This document shows positions 8,404 through 17,436 of a DNA stretch of 48,618 nt, in pieces (within the stretch, counting starts at the first letter, position 1; every line of letters starts with the position of its first letter). A model generated the notes under the pieces. The model searched no databases. It had not been told where the DNA came from and saw only the letters and a program-made list of their open reading frames with translations. Source of the DNA: Butyrivibrio sp. (GTDB lineage Bacteria > Bacillota > Clostridia > Lachnospirales > Lachnospiraceae); the NCBI GenBank assembly GCA_022486625.1, contig JAKVKH010000027.1, positions 1 through 48,618 on the forward strand, in the 5' to 3' direction. The translations under genes were made by a program, and so were the position numbers.

Positions 8404-8766
8404 ATGGCAAGAAATGTTTTGGTTTGTGATGATGCAGCATTTATGAGAATGATGATTAAGGACATTCTGACCAAGAACGGCTACAATATCGCAGGTGAAG
8501 CAGAAAACGGGATGAAGGCGGTAGAAAAGTACAATGAGCTCAAGCCCGATCTTGTTCTGATGGACATCACCATGCCTGAGATGGATGGTATTCAGGCACT
8601 GAAGAAGATAAAGGAAGGCGATCCCAAGGCAACTGTTATCATGTGCTCGGCAATGGGACAGCAGGCAATGGTAATTGAATCCATTCAGGCAGGTGCCCGT
8701 GACTTTATCGTAAAGCCTTTCCAGGCTGACCGTGTGCTTGAGGCTGTGAAAAAGGTTATCGGATAA
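8404..8766 (+). CDS. cheY: Chemotaxis response regulator CheY
   Basis: A stand-alone receiver domain of 120 residues with no output domain. Acidic pocket residues are Asp9 and Asp10, the phosphoacceptor is Asp54 in LVLMDITMPEMDG, the switch residue is Ser82 and the conserved lysine is Lys104 in VKPF. It is phosphorylated by CheA and acts on the FliM/FliY N-terminal peptides encoded just upstream. The stop codon overlaps the fliO start by one base. Confidence 0.97.
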   Translation: MARNVLVCDDAAFMRMMIKDILTKNGYNIAGEAENGMKAVEKYNELKPDLVLMDITMPEMDGIQALKKIKEGDPKATVIMCSAMGQQAMVIESIQAGARDFIVKPFQADRVLEAVKKVIG

Positions 8767-9128
8767 TGCTTACAGCAGATGCATTTGCACAGTTCTGTAC
8801 TGTGATATTTCTCTTCCTGATTGTACTGGCGCTGACTTACTTTGTAACAAAGTGGATCGCCGGATATCAGAAGGGTAGAAATATCGGAACCAATATAGAA
8901 GTGGTGGAAACATACAGGATCGCAGGAGCGAAGTATGTACAGATTCTTCGTGTCGGCGATACGTATGTTGCTGTTGCAGTGTGTAAAGATACGGTAACCA
9001 AACTGGCAGAGCTGTCTAAGGATGAGATTCATCAGATGGAGCAGACAGGTGGGAGCACGAAAAGTTTTCAGGAGGTCCTGGATCTCATGAAAAAGAAAAA
9101 TAAAAGTGGGACTGGCGACGGAAAATGA
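8766..9128 (+). CDS. fliO: Flagellar biosynthetic protein FliO
   Basis: FliO is a small membrane protein that helps assemble the FliP-FliQ-FliR export gate. One membrane helix spans about residues 10-30 (FLFLIVLALTYFVTKWI). A basic cytoplasmic domain follows, with the FliO-typical block IEVVETYRIAGAKYVQILRV. At 120 residues it is short but normal. It overlaps cheY by one base and fliP by four, so translation is coupled. Sequence conservation in this family is low; position supports the call. Confidence 0.88.
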   Translation: MLTADAFAQFCTVIFLFLIVLALTYFVTKWIAGYQKGRNIGTNIEVVETYRIAGAKYVQILRVGDTYVAVAVCKDTVTKLAELSKDEIHQMEQTGGSTKSFQEVLDLMKKKNKSGTGDGK

Positions 9129-10066
9129 AACGAACTCAGGGGAAAGACAACATTAAAAAGCTGAAGAGAAGAGCAATTATCAGTACCTTTCTGGCAGCGG
9201 CAATGTTGTCTTTTCTTTTTGTGGTTACACCTGTGACGGCAGGAGCCACAGAGAACGGTACTTATTCCGTAGATGATACCAGCACAACGGATCCCACAAC
9301 AGGGATCAGCTCCAATCTGACAGGAACGAATGAAAAAAGAACAAATGTGACACAGCCCGGCTCATCGAATTCTGCCGATGATCTGAAAAAGCTCAATATT
9401 GCCAATTCTGTTACCGTGACCTATGATAACGGCAATGGAAGCCTCAGCGGTGCACTTCGTATTCTGATTACACTGACGCTGATTTCACTTGCGCCGACGC
9501 TGATCATGATGATGACTTCTTTCACCAGAATTATCATTGTGCTTCATTTTACAAGAACTGCGTTGAATACACAGACAGTTCCGCCGAACCAGGTACTGAT
9601 CGGACTGGCTCTTTTTCTGACTTTCTTTATTATGCAGCCCACAATGACGCAGGTGTATAAGGAGGCAGTCGTTCCGTTTGAAGCGGGACAGCTGGATCAG
9701 CGGGAGGCTTATGAAACCGCAATGAAGCCGATCCGCAATTTCATGTACCCGCAGACACAGAAAAAAGATGTGATCCTGTTTATGGAGATCAGCGGGAAAA
9801 CCTGGGATGGCAAGCTGGACAGTATTCCGAATATGGTGCTGGTTCCCAGCTTTATTGTGAGTGAACTCAGAACAGCCTTTATTATCGGCTTCCTGATTTA
9901 CATACCGTTTATTGTGATTGATATGGTAGTGGCTTCTGTACTGATGAGCATGGGTATGATGATGCTTCCGCCGACGACAATTTCCATGCCGTTCAAGATT
10001 CTTCTGTTTATCCTGGCGGATGGATGGAACCTGATTATCGGAAGTCTTGTCAAGACTTTTTATTAG
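9125..10066 (+). CDS. fliP: Flagellar export gate protein FliP with long N-terminal extension
   Basis: FliP is the main subunit of the type III export gate. The family core starts near residue 105 and contains LRILITLTLISLAPTLIMMM, TSFTRIIIVLHFTR and the C-terminal membrane helices. Before it lies a cleavable-looking signal segment (about residues 18-42, ending VTAGATEN) and a Ser/Thr/Asn-rich stretch of about 60 residues. With 313 residues it is longer than the roughly 245 of enteric FliP; a signal sequence is known in the family, but the low-complexity extension is unusual. fliQ follows after 27 bases. Confidence 0.95.
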   Translation: MKRTQGKDNIKKLKRRAIISTFLAAAMLSFLFVVTPVTAGATENGTYSVDDTSTTDPTTGISSNLTGTNEKRTNVTQPGSSNSADDLKKLNIANSVTVTYDNGNGSLSGALRILITLTLISLAPTLIMMMTSFTRIIIVLHFTRTALNTQTVPPNQVLIGLALFLTFFIMQPTMTQVYKEAVVPFEAGQLDQREAYETAMKPIRNFMYPQTQKKDVILFMEISGKTWDGKLDSIPNMVLVPSFIVSELRTAFIIGFLIYIPFIVIDMVVASVLMSMGMMMLPPTTISMPFKILLFILADGWNLIIGSLVKTFY

Positions 10067-10093
10067 CAGAACTGCTGAAAGGGAGGTGCAGGG

Positions 10094-10363
10094 ATGACAG
10101 TTGGAGAGGTAACACAGATTACATCACAGGCACTGTATCTTGTCATTAAGGTATCAGCCCCGATTCTGCTGATATCACTTGCAGTCGGACTGATTGTATC
10201 CATATTTCAGACGGTTACATCAATTCAGGAGCAGACACTGACCTTTGTACCAAAGGTAATTCTGACATTTCTTGGGATCATTGTTCTGGGCAACTGGATG
10301 GCCACGAGTATTACGGAATATATGACAAAACTCTGGTCGGATTTCAGCCTGTACATACGGTAA
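10094..10363 (+). CDS. fliQ: Flagellar export gate protein FliQ
   Basis: FliQ forms four-copy hairpins around the FliP/FliR core. The 89-residue protein has two hydrophobic helices (about 15-39 and 52-72) and the family motif GLIVSIFQTVTSIQEQTLTF. An AGGGAGGTG site precedes the ATG. fliR begins three bases after its stop. Confidence 0.95.
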   Translation: MTVGEVTQITSQALYLVIKVSAPILLISLAVGLIVSIFQTVTSIQEQTLTFVPKVILTFLGIIVLGNWMATSITEYMTKLWSDFSLYIR

Positions 10364-10366
10364 GCT

Positions 10367-11146
10367 ATGATTGATTATACATTTACTTATGGCAATCTTG
10401 AATATTTTCTCCTGATACTGGTCAGGGTCACATGTTTTGTTTATGTGGCCCCGTTTTTCAGTGTAAGAGGGATACCCAACCGGGTGAAGGTCGGTTTCAG
10501 TATTTTTCTTTCTTTTCTTCTGTATGGAGTAGTAAAGAGAGACCCACTGACCTATAATACGGTGATTGGCTATACCATCATTGTACTTAAAGAGGCAGCG
10601 ACAGGTCTGTTGATCGGTTATGGTGCAATGATCTGTAATACGATTACATCTTTTGCCGGTGAAATTGTAGATATGCAGACCGGTCTTTCCATGGTAACGA
10701 TCTTTGATCCCAATTCCAATGATAATGTGACAATCACAGGCGCACTGTATCAGTATGTTATGATGGCAATGCTGGTTGTCAGCGGAATGTACCGCTTTAT
10801 TATCCGTGCACTGGTAGATTCGTTTCAGCTGATTCCTGTGAACGGCGCAGTATTTCATACGGACCGGATACTGCAGTCAATGCTGACATTCATGTCAGAT
10901 TATCTCATAATCGGATTCAGAATCTGTCTTCCGGTTTTTGTTGTCACCTTTATTCTGAATATGGTACTGGGCATACTGGCGAAGGTATCTCCGCAGCTGA
11001 ATATGTTTGCGGTAGGAATCGAGCTGAAAATTCTGGTGGGATTGAGTGTAATGTACCTTACCTGCAGTATGCTTTCCGGTGCTGCTGATTTTATTTTTCA
11101 GAATATGAAAACGCTGATGCAGGAATTTGCCAGAGGGATGGTCTGA
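10367..11146 (+). CDS. fliR: Flagellar export gate protein FliR
   Basis: FliR completes the FliP5-FliQ4-FliR1 gate. The 259-residue protein has about six hydrophobic helices and the family features RVTCFVYVAPFFSVRGIPNR near the N-terminus and GEIVDMQTGLSM in the middle. The start at 10367 lies three bases after fliQ with only a weak ribosome binding site (GTAAGC), so coupling to fliQ translation is likely. flhB starts one base after its stop. Confidence 0.94.
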   Translation: MIDYTFTYGNLEYFLLILVRVTCFVYVAPFFSVRGIPNRVKVGFSIFLSFLLYGVVKRDPLTYNTVIGYTIIVLKEAATGLLIGYGAMICNTITSFAGEIVDMQTGLSMVTIFDPNSNDNVTITGALYQYVMMAMLVVSGMYRFIIRALVDSFQLIPVNGAVFHTDRILQSMLTFMSDYLIIGFRICLPVFVVTFILNMVLGILAKVSPQLNMFAVGIELKILVGLSVMYLTCSMLSGAADFIFQNMKTLMQEFARGMV

Positions 11147-11147
11147 T

Positions 11148-12278
11148 TTGGAAGAAAAAAAGCGGCTCATAATTGAATATGATCTGCAGTTTTTTGCTAA
11201 GGAAGGCCCCGGAGGGGAGAAAACTGAGGAACCTACCGGCAAAAAGCTTGATGATGCCAGAAAAAAAGGACAGGTGGCAAAGAGCCGTGAAATTTCGATG
11301 GCTGTAGAGCTACTCGCTTTTTTTATATTGCTGAGAGTTTATGTAGATTCCATTGGTCAGCACTTTGAGAGCTTTTTTGCAACTGTTTATCAGCAGATCC
11401 CCAGTACGATTAAGATGGTGGGAGGTCAGGTACCGGAGGCTGCGATTCATGCGGTGGTCAGCAATATGCTGATGCAGACACTTACGATCATGATGCCGTT
11501 TCTGATTGCAGGTGTTGTGATTGCACTGATCTGCAATATTCTGCAGGTAGGGTTCAAGGTTGCGACAGAACCGCTCAGACCTAATTTCAGCAAGATGAAT
11601 CCGCTTCAGGGGATTCAGAAGCTTTTTTCCATGCAGTCTGTGTTTGAACTGCTGAAGTCAATTGCCAAGATTGTTTTGATCGGTTACGTGGTTTATTCGT
11701 ACTTTAAAAGTGAGAAGAGTTCCATTTATCTGTTATATGATATGTCTTTGCGTCAGGGAATTGCACTTATGGGAAATCTGACGATCAATATGGGAATTCG
11801 TGTGGCAGCGGTTTATATGATTATTGCGCTGGCAGACTTTATTTATCAGAAACGAAAATTTCATACGGATATGATGATGACCAAGCAGGAAGTTAAGGAT
11901 GAAATGAAGGAGTCAGAGGGAGATCCGCAGGTCAAGTCCAAGCAGAGACAGCGGATGAGAGAGGCTTCTCAGCGCAGAATGATGCAGGAACTTCCAAAAG
12001 CAGATGTGGTGATCACAAATCCTACGCATTATGCTGTAGCCATTCAATATGATCAGGAGAAGTATAATGCACCGATTGTTCTGGCCAAGGGAGCAGATTA
12101 TCTGGCTAAAAAAATCAAGGAGATTGCTAAGGAAAATGATGTCGAAATTGTAGAAAACAAGCCGCTTGCCAGAATGCTGTATGCCAATGTGGAGATCGGG
12201 GCGGTAATTCCACCGGAATTATATAAGGCGGTTGCCGAAGTACTGGCATTTGTTTATCATCTGAAGGGAAAAGTATAA
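11148..12278 (+). CDS. flhB: Flagellar export switch protein FlhB
   Basis: FlhB controls substrate specificity of the export apparatus. I chose the TTG at 11148 (376 residues) because AGAGGGATGG lies just upstream and the product starts near the conserved YDLQFFA-GEKTEEPT segment; a TTG at 11127 inside fliR is the alternative. Four membrane helices lie between about residues 35 and 215. The autocleavage motif NPTH is present in VVITNPTHYAVAIQYD, so self-cleavage between Asn and Pro is expected. It ends with the usual FlhBc domain. Confidence 0.94.
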   Translation: MEEKKRLIIEYDLQFFAKEGPGGEKTEEPTGKKLDDARKKGQVAKSREISMAVELLAFFILLRVYVDSIGQHFESFFATVYQQIPSTIKMVGGQVPEAAIHAVVSNMLMQTLTIMMPFLIAGVVIALICNILQVGFKVATEPLRPNFSKMNPLQGIQKLFSMQSVFELLKSIAKIVLIGYVVYSYFKSEKSSIYLLYDMSLRQGIALMGNLTINMGIRVAAVYMIIALADFIYQKRKFHTDMMMTKQEVKDEMKESEGDPQVKSKQRQRMREASQRRMMQELPKADVVITNPTHYAVAIQYDQEKYNAPIVLAKGADYLAKKIKEIAKENDVEIVENKPLARMLYANVEIGAVIPPELYKAVAEVLAFVYHLKGKV

Positions 12279-12347
12279 GGTGAAAGACATCCGTTTTTCT
12301 GCTATGATATATTTATAAAATTTTTTCAGGGAAGGAGGAAAAAAAGT

Positions 12348-14402
12348 ATGAACAGAAACAAGATCATCAACCGGATATATGATTATGGCGTTGCGTTATA
12401 TCTTGTTTCCGCAATTGTCATGCTGATTATCCCCATTCCGGCGCTTTTGATGGATGTGCTGCTGTCTTTTGATATGGCGCTTTCCTTTGCTATTCTGTTT
12501 ACAGCAATGTTTGTTACTGAAGTTCTGGATATGTCTTTTTTCCCTTCCATCCTGCTGTTTACCACAATTTTCAGAATTGCACTGAATGTATCTTCCACCA
12601 GACTGATTCTGACGACGGGAAATCCCGGACAGGTAATTGAAACATTCGGTAATTTCGTCGGCGGCGGTGATCTGATCGTCGGTATTATTGTTTATATCAT
12701 TATTATCATTGTACAGTTCGTTGTTATCAATAAAGGTTCTGAACGTGTGGCTGAAGTAACCGCAAGATTCACCCTTGACGCCATGCCCGGTAAACAGATG
12801 GCCATTGATGCGGATCTGAACACCGGAGCAATTGATGACAAGGAAGCCAGACGCAGACGTGAGAAGATTCAGGAGGAAGCAAGCTTCTTTGGCTCTATGG
12901 ATGGTGCTTCCAAGTATGTAAAGGGAGATGCAGCCGCTGGGCTGATCATTACAGGCGTCAACATTATCGGCGGTATTGCAATGGGTATGCTGCGGCAGGG
13001 TATGGATATCAATGCAGCCATGAACAAGTATACGATCCTGACCATCGGTGACGGACTTGTCAGTTCCATTCCTTCTCTCCTTATCTCTCTGGCAACAGGT
13101 ATTCTGGTTACCAAAGGCTCCAAGGAATCTGATTTTGGTCATGTGCTGATCAGTCAGCTGTTCGGAATGCCCAAAGTGCTGTATCTGGTAGGTACTGTAA
13201 TTGCGGCGCTTGGAATCATGACACCGCTTCCAACGGTGATCTATGTCGGCATCGGGATCTGTTTTATCGTCAGTGCGCGTGTTACACAGGGTACCATAGA
13301 GACAACAAAGGTACAGGAGGCTGCAACAACAGAAGAAACAAAGGCGGAAGAAATACGGCAGCCTGAGAATGTCAACAGCCTGCTGCAGGTGGATCCGATT
13401 GAACTTGAATTCGGTTATGGCATCATACCGCTTGCAGATGTCAATCAGGGAGGGGATCTTCTGGATCGTGTCGTCATGATCAGAAGGCAGGTCGCGCTGG
13501 AACTTGGTACTGTGGTGCCGATTATCCGTCTGCGTGATAATATTCAGCTGAATCCGAATCAGTATATTATCAAGATCAAGGGAATCCAGATCAGTGAAGG
13601 AGAGATTCTGTTTGATCATTATATGGCCATGAATCCCGGACATGTAGAGGATGAGATCACAGGTATTCCGACATTTGAACCGTCGTTCCATCTGCCGGCG
13701 ATCTGGATTACGGAGGGGCAGAGAGAACGTGCGGAGAGTCTTGGATATACGGTTGTTGATCCGCCGTCCATTATTGCAACCCATCTGACAGAAGTTATTC
13801 GTGAGCATATTTCGGAACTGCTGACCAGACAGGATGTGCAGAACCTTGTGAATAACCTGAAGGATAACAATCAGGCACTTGTGGATGAACTTGTACCCAA
13901 GCTGATGAGCCTTGGTGAAATCGAAAAAGTGCTTCAGAATCTGCTGAAGGAAGGTATTTCCATCAGAGATCTGGTGACGATATTTGAAACACTGGCAGAT
14001 TATGCGCCGACAACGCACGATACGGATATTCTGACGGAGTATGTGCGGCAGAGCCTTAAGAGAGCAATTTCCAACAAGTATTTTACTTCCGGGGAGACGA
14101 CCAGTGTGGTTACGCTTGATCCCAAACTGGAGCAGGACATTATGGGCAGTGTCAAACAGACGGAAACGGGTGCTTACCTGACTCTGGATCCGGACAGAAC
14201 GAAGGCCATTCTGAAATCAGTCGGTTCAGAGACCAGAAAGCTGGAAGACGCCGGAAAGAATCCGATTGTCATGACTTCGCCGATTGTCAGAATGTACTTT
14301 AAGCGTATGACAGAGGATTATTATAAAGATCTGATTGTAATTTCATATAATGAAGTGGAGCCGAACATAGAGCTACAGTCAGTCGGGATGGTGACAGCAT
14401 AA
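12348..14402 (+). CDS. flhA: Flagellar export gate protein FlhA
   Basis: FlhA is the nonameric export-gate protein that uses ion flow and receives chaperone-substrate complexes. Its 684 residues fit the family. About eight membrane helices occupy residues 15-310, with the FHIPEP signature loop including LDAMPGKQMAIDADLN around residues 145-165. The cytoplasmic domain begins near 340. A strong GGGAAGGAGG site precedes the ATG. The 69-base gap before it is A/T-rich but I see no clear promoter. flhF follows after one base. Confidence 0.96.
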   Translation: MNRNKIINRIYDYGVALYLVSAIVMLIIPIPALLMDVLLSFDMALSFAILFTAMFVTEVLDMSFFPSILLFTTIFRIALNVSSTRLILTTGNPGQVIETFGNFVGGGDLIVGIIVYIIIIIVQFVVINKGSERVAEVTARFTLDAMPGKQMAIDADLNTGAIDDKEARRRREKIQEEASFFGSMDGASKYVKGDAAAGLIITGVNIIGGIAMGMLRQGMDINAAMNKYTILTIGDGLVSSIPSLLISLATGILVTKGSKESDFGHVLISQLFGMPKVLYLVGTVIAALGIMTPLPTVIYVGIGICFIVSARVTQGTIETTKVQEAATTEETKAEEIRQPENVNSLLQVDPIELEFGYGIIPLADVNQGGDLLDRVVMIRRQVALELGTVVPIIRLRDNIQLNPNQYIIKIKGIQISEGEILFDHYMAMNPGHVEDEITGIPTFEPSFHLPAIWITEGQRERAESLGYTVVDPPSIIATHLTEVIREHISELLTRQDVQNLVNNLKDNNQALVDELVPKLMSLGEIEKVLQNLLKEGISIRDLVTIFETLADYAPTTHDTDILTEYVRQSLKRAISNKYFTSGETTSVVTLDPKLEQDIMGSVKQTETGAYLTLDPDRTKAILKSVGSETRKLEDAGKNPIVMTSPIVRMYFKRMTEDYYKDLIVISYNEVEPNIELQSVGMVTA

Positions 14403-14403
14403 G

Positions 14404-15714
14404 ATGATCATTAAAAAGTTTTTGGGGAAAACAGAAGAAGAGGCAACAGAAGCTGCGCGTAAAGAGCTTGGTTCGAATATTGTGATCATGAATGTCAGAC
14501 CGGTGAAAAGAACCGGGTTTCTGTCTTTCATGAAGCCGCAGAAGACTGAGGTCACGGTTGCACTTGAAGACGAGCATGAAGATGTCCAGCAGCAGCCGCA
14601 AGGCAGGGCGATCGTTATGCCTGCGTCCATATCTGCGCAGGAAAAAAAAGTGCTCCCGGCAGGGCAACAGCTGGCAAGAGCAACGGCAGAAGGGGTAATT
14701 CCGCCGCTTAAGGTCGGGCCGGATCCGGAAATAAAGGCGACTGCAACTACGCAGAATGAAAACAGCGTAATTGAAGAAAAACTGGACAATCTGCATTCAC
14801 TTCTGGAGCAGAACATGATCCGCCCGGAGCAGGAAAAAGAGAATGGAAGTACAGTACAGCCGAAGTCGGCACTTGAAAAACTCTCTGCGAAGCCGGAAAA
14901 GGAAAAGGCTTCGGATGAAATTCTTTCTTTCATCAAACTGTTGTATAATACATTGTTGGAAAATGAAGTGGATGAAAGGTATGCCAATGAGCTTACAGAT
15001 GAAGTGGAGAAGATCAGTAAGCCCAATATGCCGTTTGAATATGCACTGTCCAATGTATATCAGAAAATGGTGTTGAAATTCGGCAAGTCGGAGACAATTC
15101 AGCCGGCAGCAGATGGCCCGAAGGCAGAGATTTTCATCGGTCCCACAGGCGTTGGTAAGACGACTACGATTGCCAAGCTGGCGTCCATGCTGCACATCAT
15201 GAACAAAAAAAAGGTAGCACTTCTGACCATGGATACCTATAGGATTGCAGCGGCAGAGCAGCTGCGTACCTATGCATCCATTCTGGAAATTCCGTTCCGT
15301 GTCATTTATTCCGTGGAAGAGATGAAGCAGGCGGCAGAGGATTTTAAGGATTACGATTACCTGATGGTCGATACTGCAGGACATTCTCTTCATAACGAAG
15401 ATCAGAAAAAGAATATCAATGAATTTATTCATGTGCTTTCGGATGCCATGGAAAGCGATGTGTTTTTGGTACTCAGTGCGACAACGAAATACAGGGATTT
15501 GCTGGAAATTGCAGATTCTTATTCAGAGATTGTGAAATACAGACTTATTTTTACCAAAATGGATGAAACCGGTGCTGCGGGAAATCTTTATAATATCAGA
15601 ATGCATACAGGCGCACCGATGTCATATATCACAGACGGACAGAATGTGCCGGATGATATTGCGGTTTTTGATGCACAGCGTATTGTAAAAGGGCTTTTAG
15701 GCGGAAAAAAGTAA
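14404..15714 (+). CDS. flhF: Flagellar placement GTPase FlhF
   Basis: FlhF is an SRP-type GTPase that sets flagellar number and position. The 436 residues comprise a short conserved N-terminal segment (MIIKKFLGKTEEEATEAARK), a variable Ala/Pro/Glu-rich B region and an NG GTPase domain from about residue 175. Its P-loop is GPTGVGKTTTIAKLA, the G3 motif is DTAGHSLHNED and the G4 motif is TKMDE. flhG, its activator, follows after a 44-base gap. Confidence 0.95.
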   Translation: MIIKKFLGKTEEEATEAARKELGSNIVIMNVRPVKRTGFLSFMKPQKTEVTVALEDEHEDVQQQPQGRAIVMPASISAQEKKVLPAGQQLARATAEGVIPPLKVGPDPEIKATATTQNENSVIEEKLDNLHSLLEQNMIRPEQEKENGSTVQPKSALEKLSAKPEKEKASDEILSFIKLLYNTLLENEVDERYANELTDEVEKISKPNMPFEYALSNVYQKMVLKFGKSETIQPAADGPKAEIFIGPTGVGKTTTIAKLASMLHIMNKKKVALLTMDTYRIAAAEQLRTYASILEIPFRVIYSVEEMKQAAEDFKDYDYLMVDTAGHSLHNEDQKKNINEFIHVLSDAMESDVFLVLSATTKYRDLLEIADSYSEIVKYRLIFTKMDETGAAGNLYNIRMHTGAPMSYITDGQNVPDDIAVFDAQRIVKGLLGGKK

Positions 15715-15758
15715 TATGACCGGGTTCCTCCGGCCAGACTCTGAGGACATGGTGCTAT

Positions 15759-16658
15759 ATGGATCAGGCAGAACAGCTTAGAAATATTATTAAAAAAGAG
15801 AATACGCCGCAGCGTCCCAAGGCAAGAATCATTACGATTACAAGCGGTAAGGGCGGTGTCGGTAAATCAAATGTGGCAATCAATCTGGCGATTCAGTTTC
15901 GTAAAATGGGGCAGAAGGTTATTATTCTGGATGCCGATTTCGGACTGGCAAATATTGAGATCATGTTTGGCACAGTGCCGAAACATAATCTCTGTGATCT
16001 GATCTATCAGGGGAAAAACATCAAGGAAATTATTACCTGGGGACCAATGGGCGTCGGATTCATTTCCGGCGGTTCGGGAATCTCCGGAATGTATAATCTC
16101 AGCAGAGATTATCTGGTATATATTATTGTGAATCTTGCTGAACTTGATGCAATTGCCGATACCATTATTGTGGATACGGGAGCAGGAATTTCCAATGCGG
16201 TGATGGAATTTCTGGTGGCAAGCGGAGAAGTGATTCTGGTAACTACGCCGGAACCGACTTCCATTACGGATTCTTATTCGCTTTTGAAAGCATTGAATCA
16301 GTATCCGCGCTTTTCCAGAGAAAATACGGCAATCAAGGTGGTATCCAACAGGGTATCGTCCGCGGAAGAGGGAGAGCAGCTGTTTCATAAGCTTAATGCA
16401 GTAGTTGCAAGGTATTTGAAGCTCCCGCTGACCTATCTGGGTGCCATACCGCAGGACCAACTGCTGGCCAGAAGCGTAATGCAGCAGTCACCGGTTTCAC
16501 TGCAGTATCCGGCAGCCAGATCCGTTCATGCATTTGAAACGATTGCACAGGAACTGACTGGCAGAGAAGGAACTCCAGTTGTGCCGCCGAGAGGAATGGC
16601 AGCATTCTTTTCACATATCATTACAGGAAGAAAACTTGAAAAATCGCCACAGACGTGA
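15759..16658 (+). CDS. flhG: Flagellar number regulator FlhG (MinD-like ATPase, YlxH)
   Basis: FlhG is a MinD/ParA-type ATPase that activates FlhF. The 299-residue protein begins MDQAEQLRNIIKK, which contains the DQAxxLR activation motif known to stimulate the FlhF GTPase. The deviant Walker A motif SGKGGVGKSNVAINLA with its extra Lys is at about residues 29-44, and DADFGLANIEIMFG follows. True MinD (29924-30718) lacks the N-terminal motif, which separates the two paralogues in this window. Confidence 0.94.
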   Translation: MDQAEQLRNIIKKENTPQRPKARIITITSGKGGVGKSNVAINLAIQFRKMGQKVIILDADFGLANIEIMFGTVPKHNLCDLIYQGKNIKEIITWGPMGVGFISGGSGISGMYNLSRDYLVYIIVNLAELDAIADTIIVDTGAGISNAVMEFLVASGEVILVTTPEPTSITDSYSLLKALNQYPRFSRENTAIKVVSNRVSSAEEGEQLFHKLNAVVARYLKLPLTYLGAIPQDQLLARSVMQQSPVSLQYPAARSVHAFETIAQELTGREGTPVVPPRGMAAFFSHIITGRKLEKSPQT

Positions 16659-16666
16659 GGAAAAAA

Positions 16667-17386
16667 ATGTTGACGGATTATATCATACCGGGGAACAGAA
16701 TTGAAATAAAATCGAATGCGGATACCTGGCTTCAGCAAAATGAAGAGAACAGGTCCTATGTCAGTGAAATCTATGATGTCGTTTCGGAAGACCGGATTGA
16801 TGTCATGATGCCGATGGAGCAGGGCAAGCTGATTCTGCTTCCTGTGAATGGAGAATACAATATTGCGTTCTATTCTCAGAAGGGACTTTATCAGTGCAAT
16901 GCACGCGTGGCGGACAGATATCGCAGCAATAATATGTATATTCTCTCCATGGATCTGACCAGCAGTCTTCAGAAACTGCAGCGAAGAGAATATTTCAGAC
17001 TCAGCTGCGCAGTGGAAATGAAATCCAGACTCCTTACGGAGTATGAAAATATGGCACTTAAAAGTAATCCGGCTTTCGTACCGAATCCGAATGAAGAGAT
17101 GCACAAGGCTGTTATTGTGAATATCAGCGGCGGTGGTGTGAGGTTCGTATCTCCTGGCCGTTATGAAGCGGAAGATCGGATCTATGTTTCCTTTCCGCTG
17201 AAGCTTGCGGGCGGAGAACATGATTTTAAGGTAACTGGAAAGGTACTTCGGGTGCAACCGCTTGAAAACAGAGATGGGCTCTTTGAACATCGGGTACAGT
17301 TTCTGAAAATCAGTGATAGTGAGAGGGAGGATATTATTCACTACATATTTGAAGAAGAACGAAGGATCAGAAAAAAACAGGATTAA
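16667..17386 (+). CDS. PilZ-domain flagellar brake protein (YcgR/MotI-like)
   Basis: An N-terminal YcgR-like beta domain (about residues 1-100) is followed by a PilZ domain (about 103-230). The cyclic-di-GMP binding signature is visible as RREYFR plus the later NISGGGVRF. In related bacteria such proteins slow or disengage the motor when c-di-GMP is high, in Bacillus by acting on MotA. I chose the ATG at 16667 (239 residues) because GTGAGG sits seven bases upstream; a GTG at 16655 overlapping flhG is possible. Its place between flhG and cheB supports a motility role. Confidence 0.85.
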   Translation: MLTDYIIPGNRIEIKSNADTWLQQNEENRSYVSEIYDVVSEDRIDVMMPMEQGKLILLPVNGEYNIAFYSQKGLYQCNARVADRYRSNNMYILSMDLTSSLQKLQRREYFRLSCAVEMKSRLLTEYENMALKSNPAFVPNPNEEMHKAVIVNISGGGVRFVSPGRYEAEDRIYVSFPLKLAGGEHDFKVTGKVLRVQPLENRDGLFEHRVQFLKISDSEREDIIHYIFEEERRIRKKQD

Positions 17387-17436
17387 TAATCGAATAGAGA
17401 TAAATGACGGATAAACGTCAGAAAGCTGGGAAAAAT

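Noticed and set aside
7940..8474. Overlapping reverse-strand frames with Cys-, Ile- or Leu/Arg-rich repeats
   Set aside because: They are the complement of the 18-bp repeat in fliY; the repeated peptides are artefacts.
12396..14018. Long reverse-strand open frame opposite flhA
   Set aside because: It lies antisense to a well-conserved gene and its product is rich in His, Cys, Arg and Asn, the usual result of reading the complement of coding DNA. No ribosome binding site or family motif.
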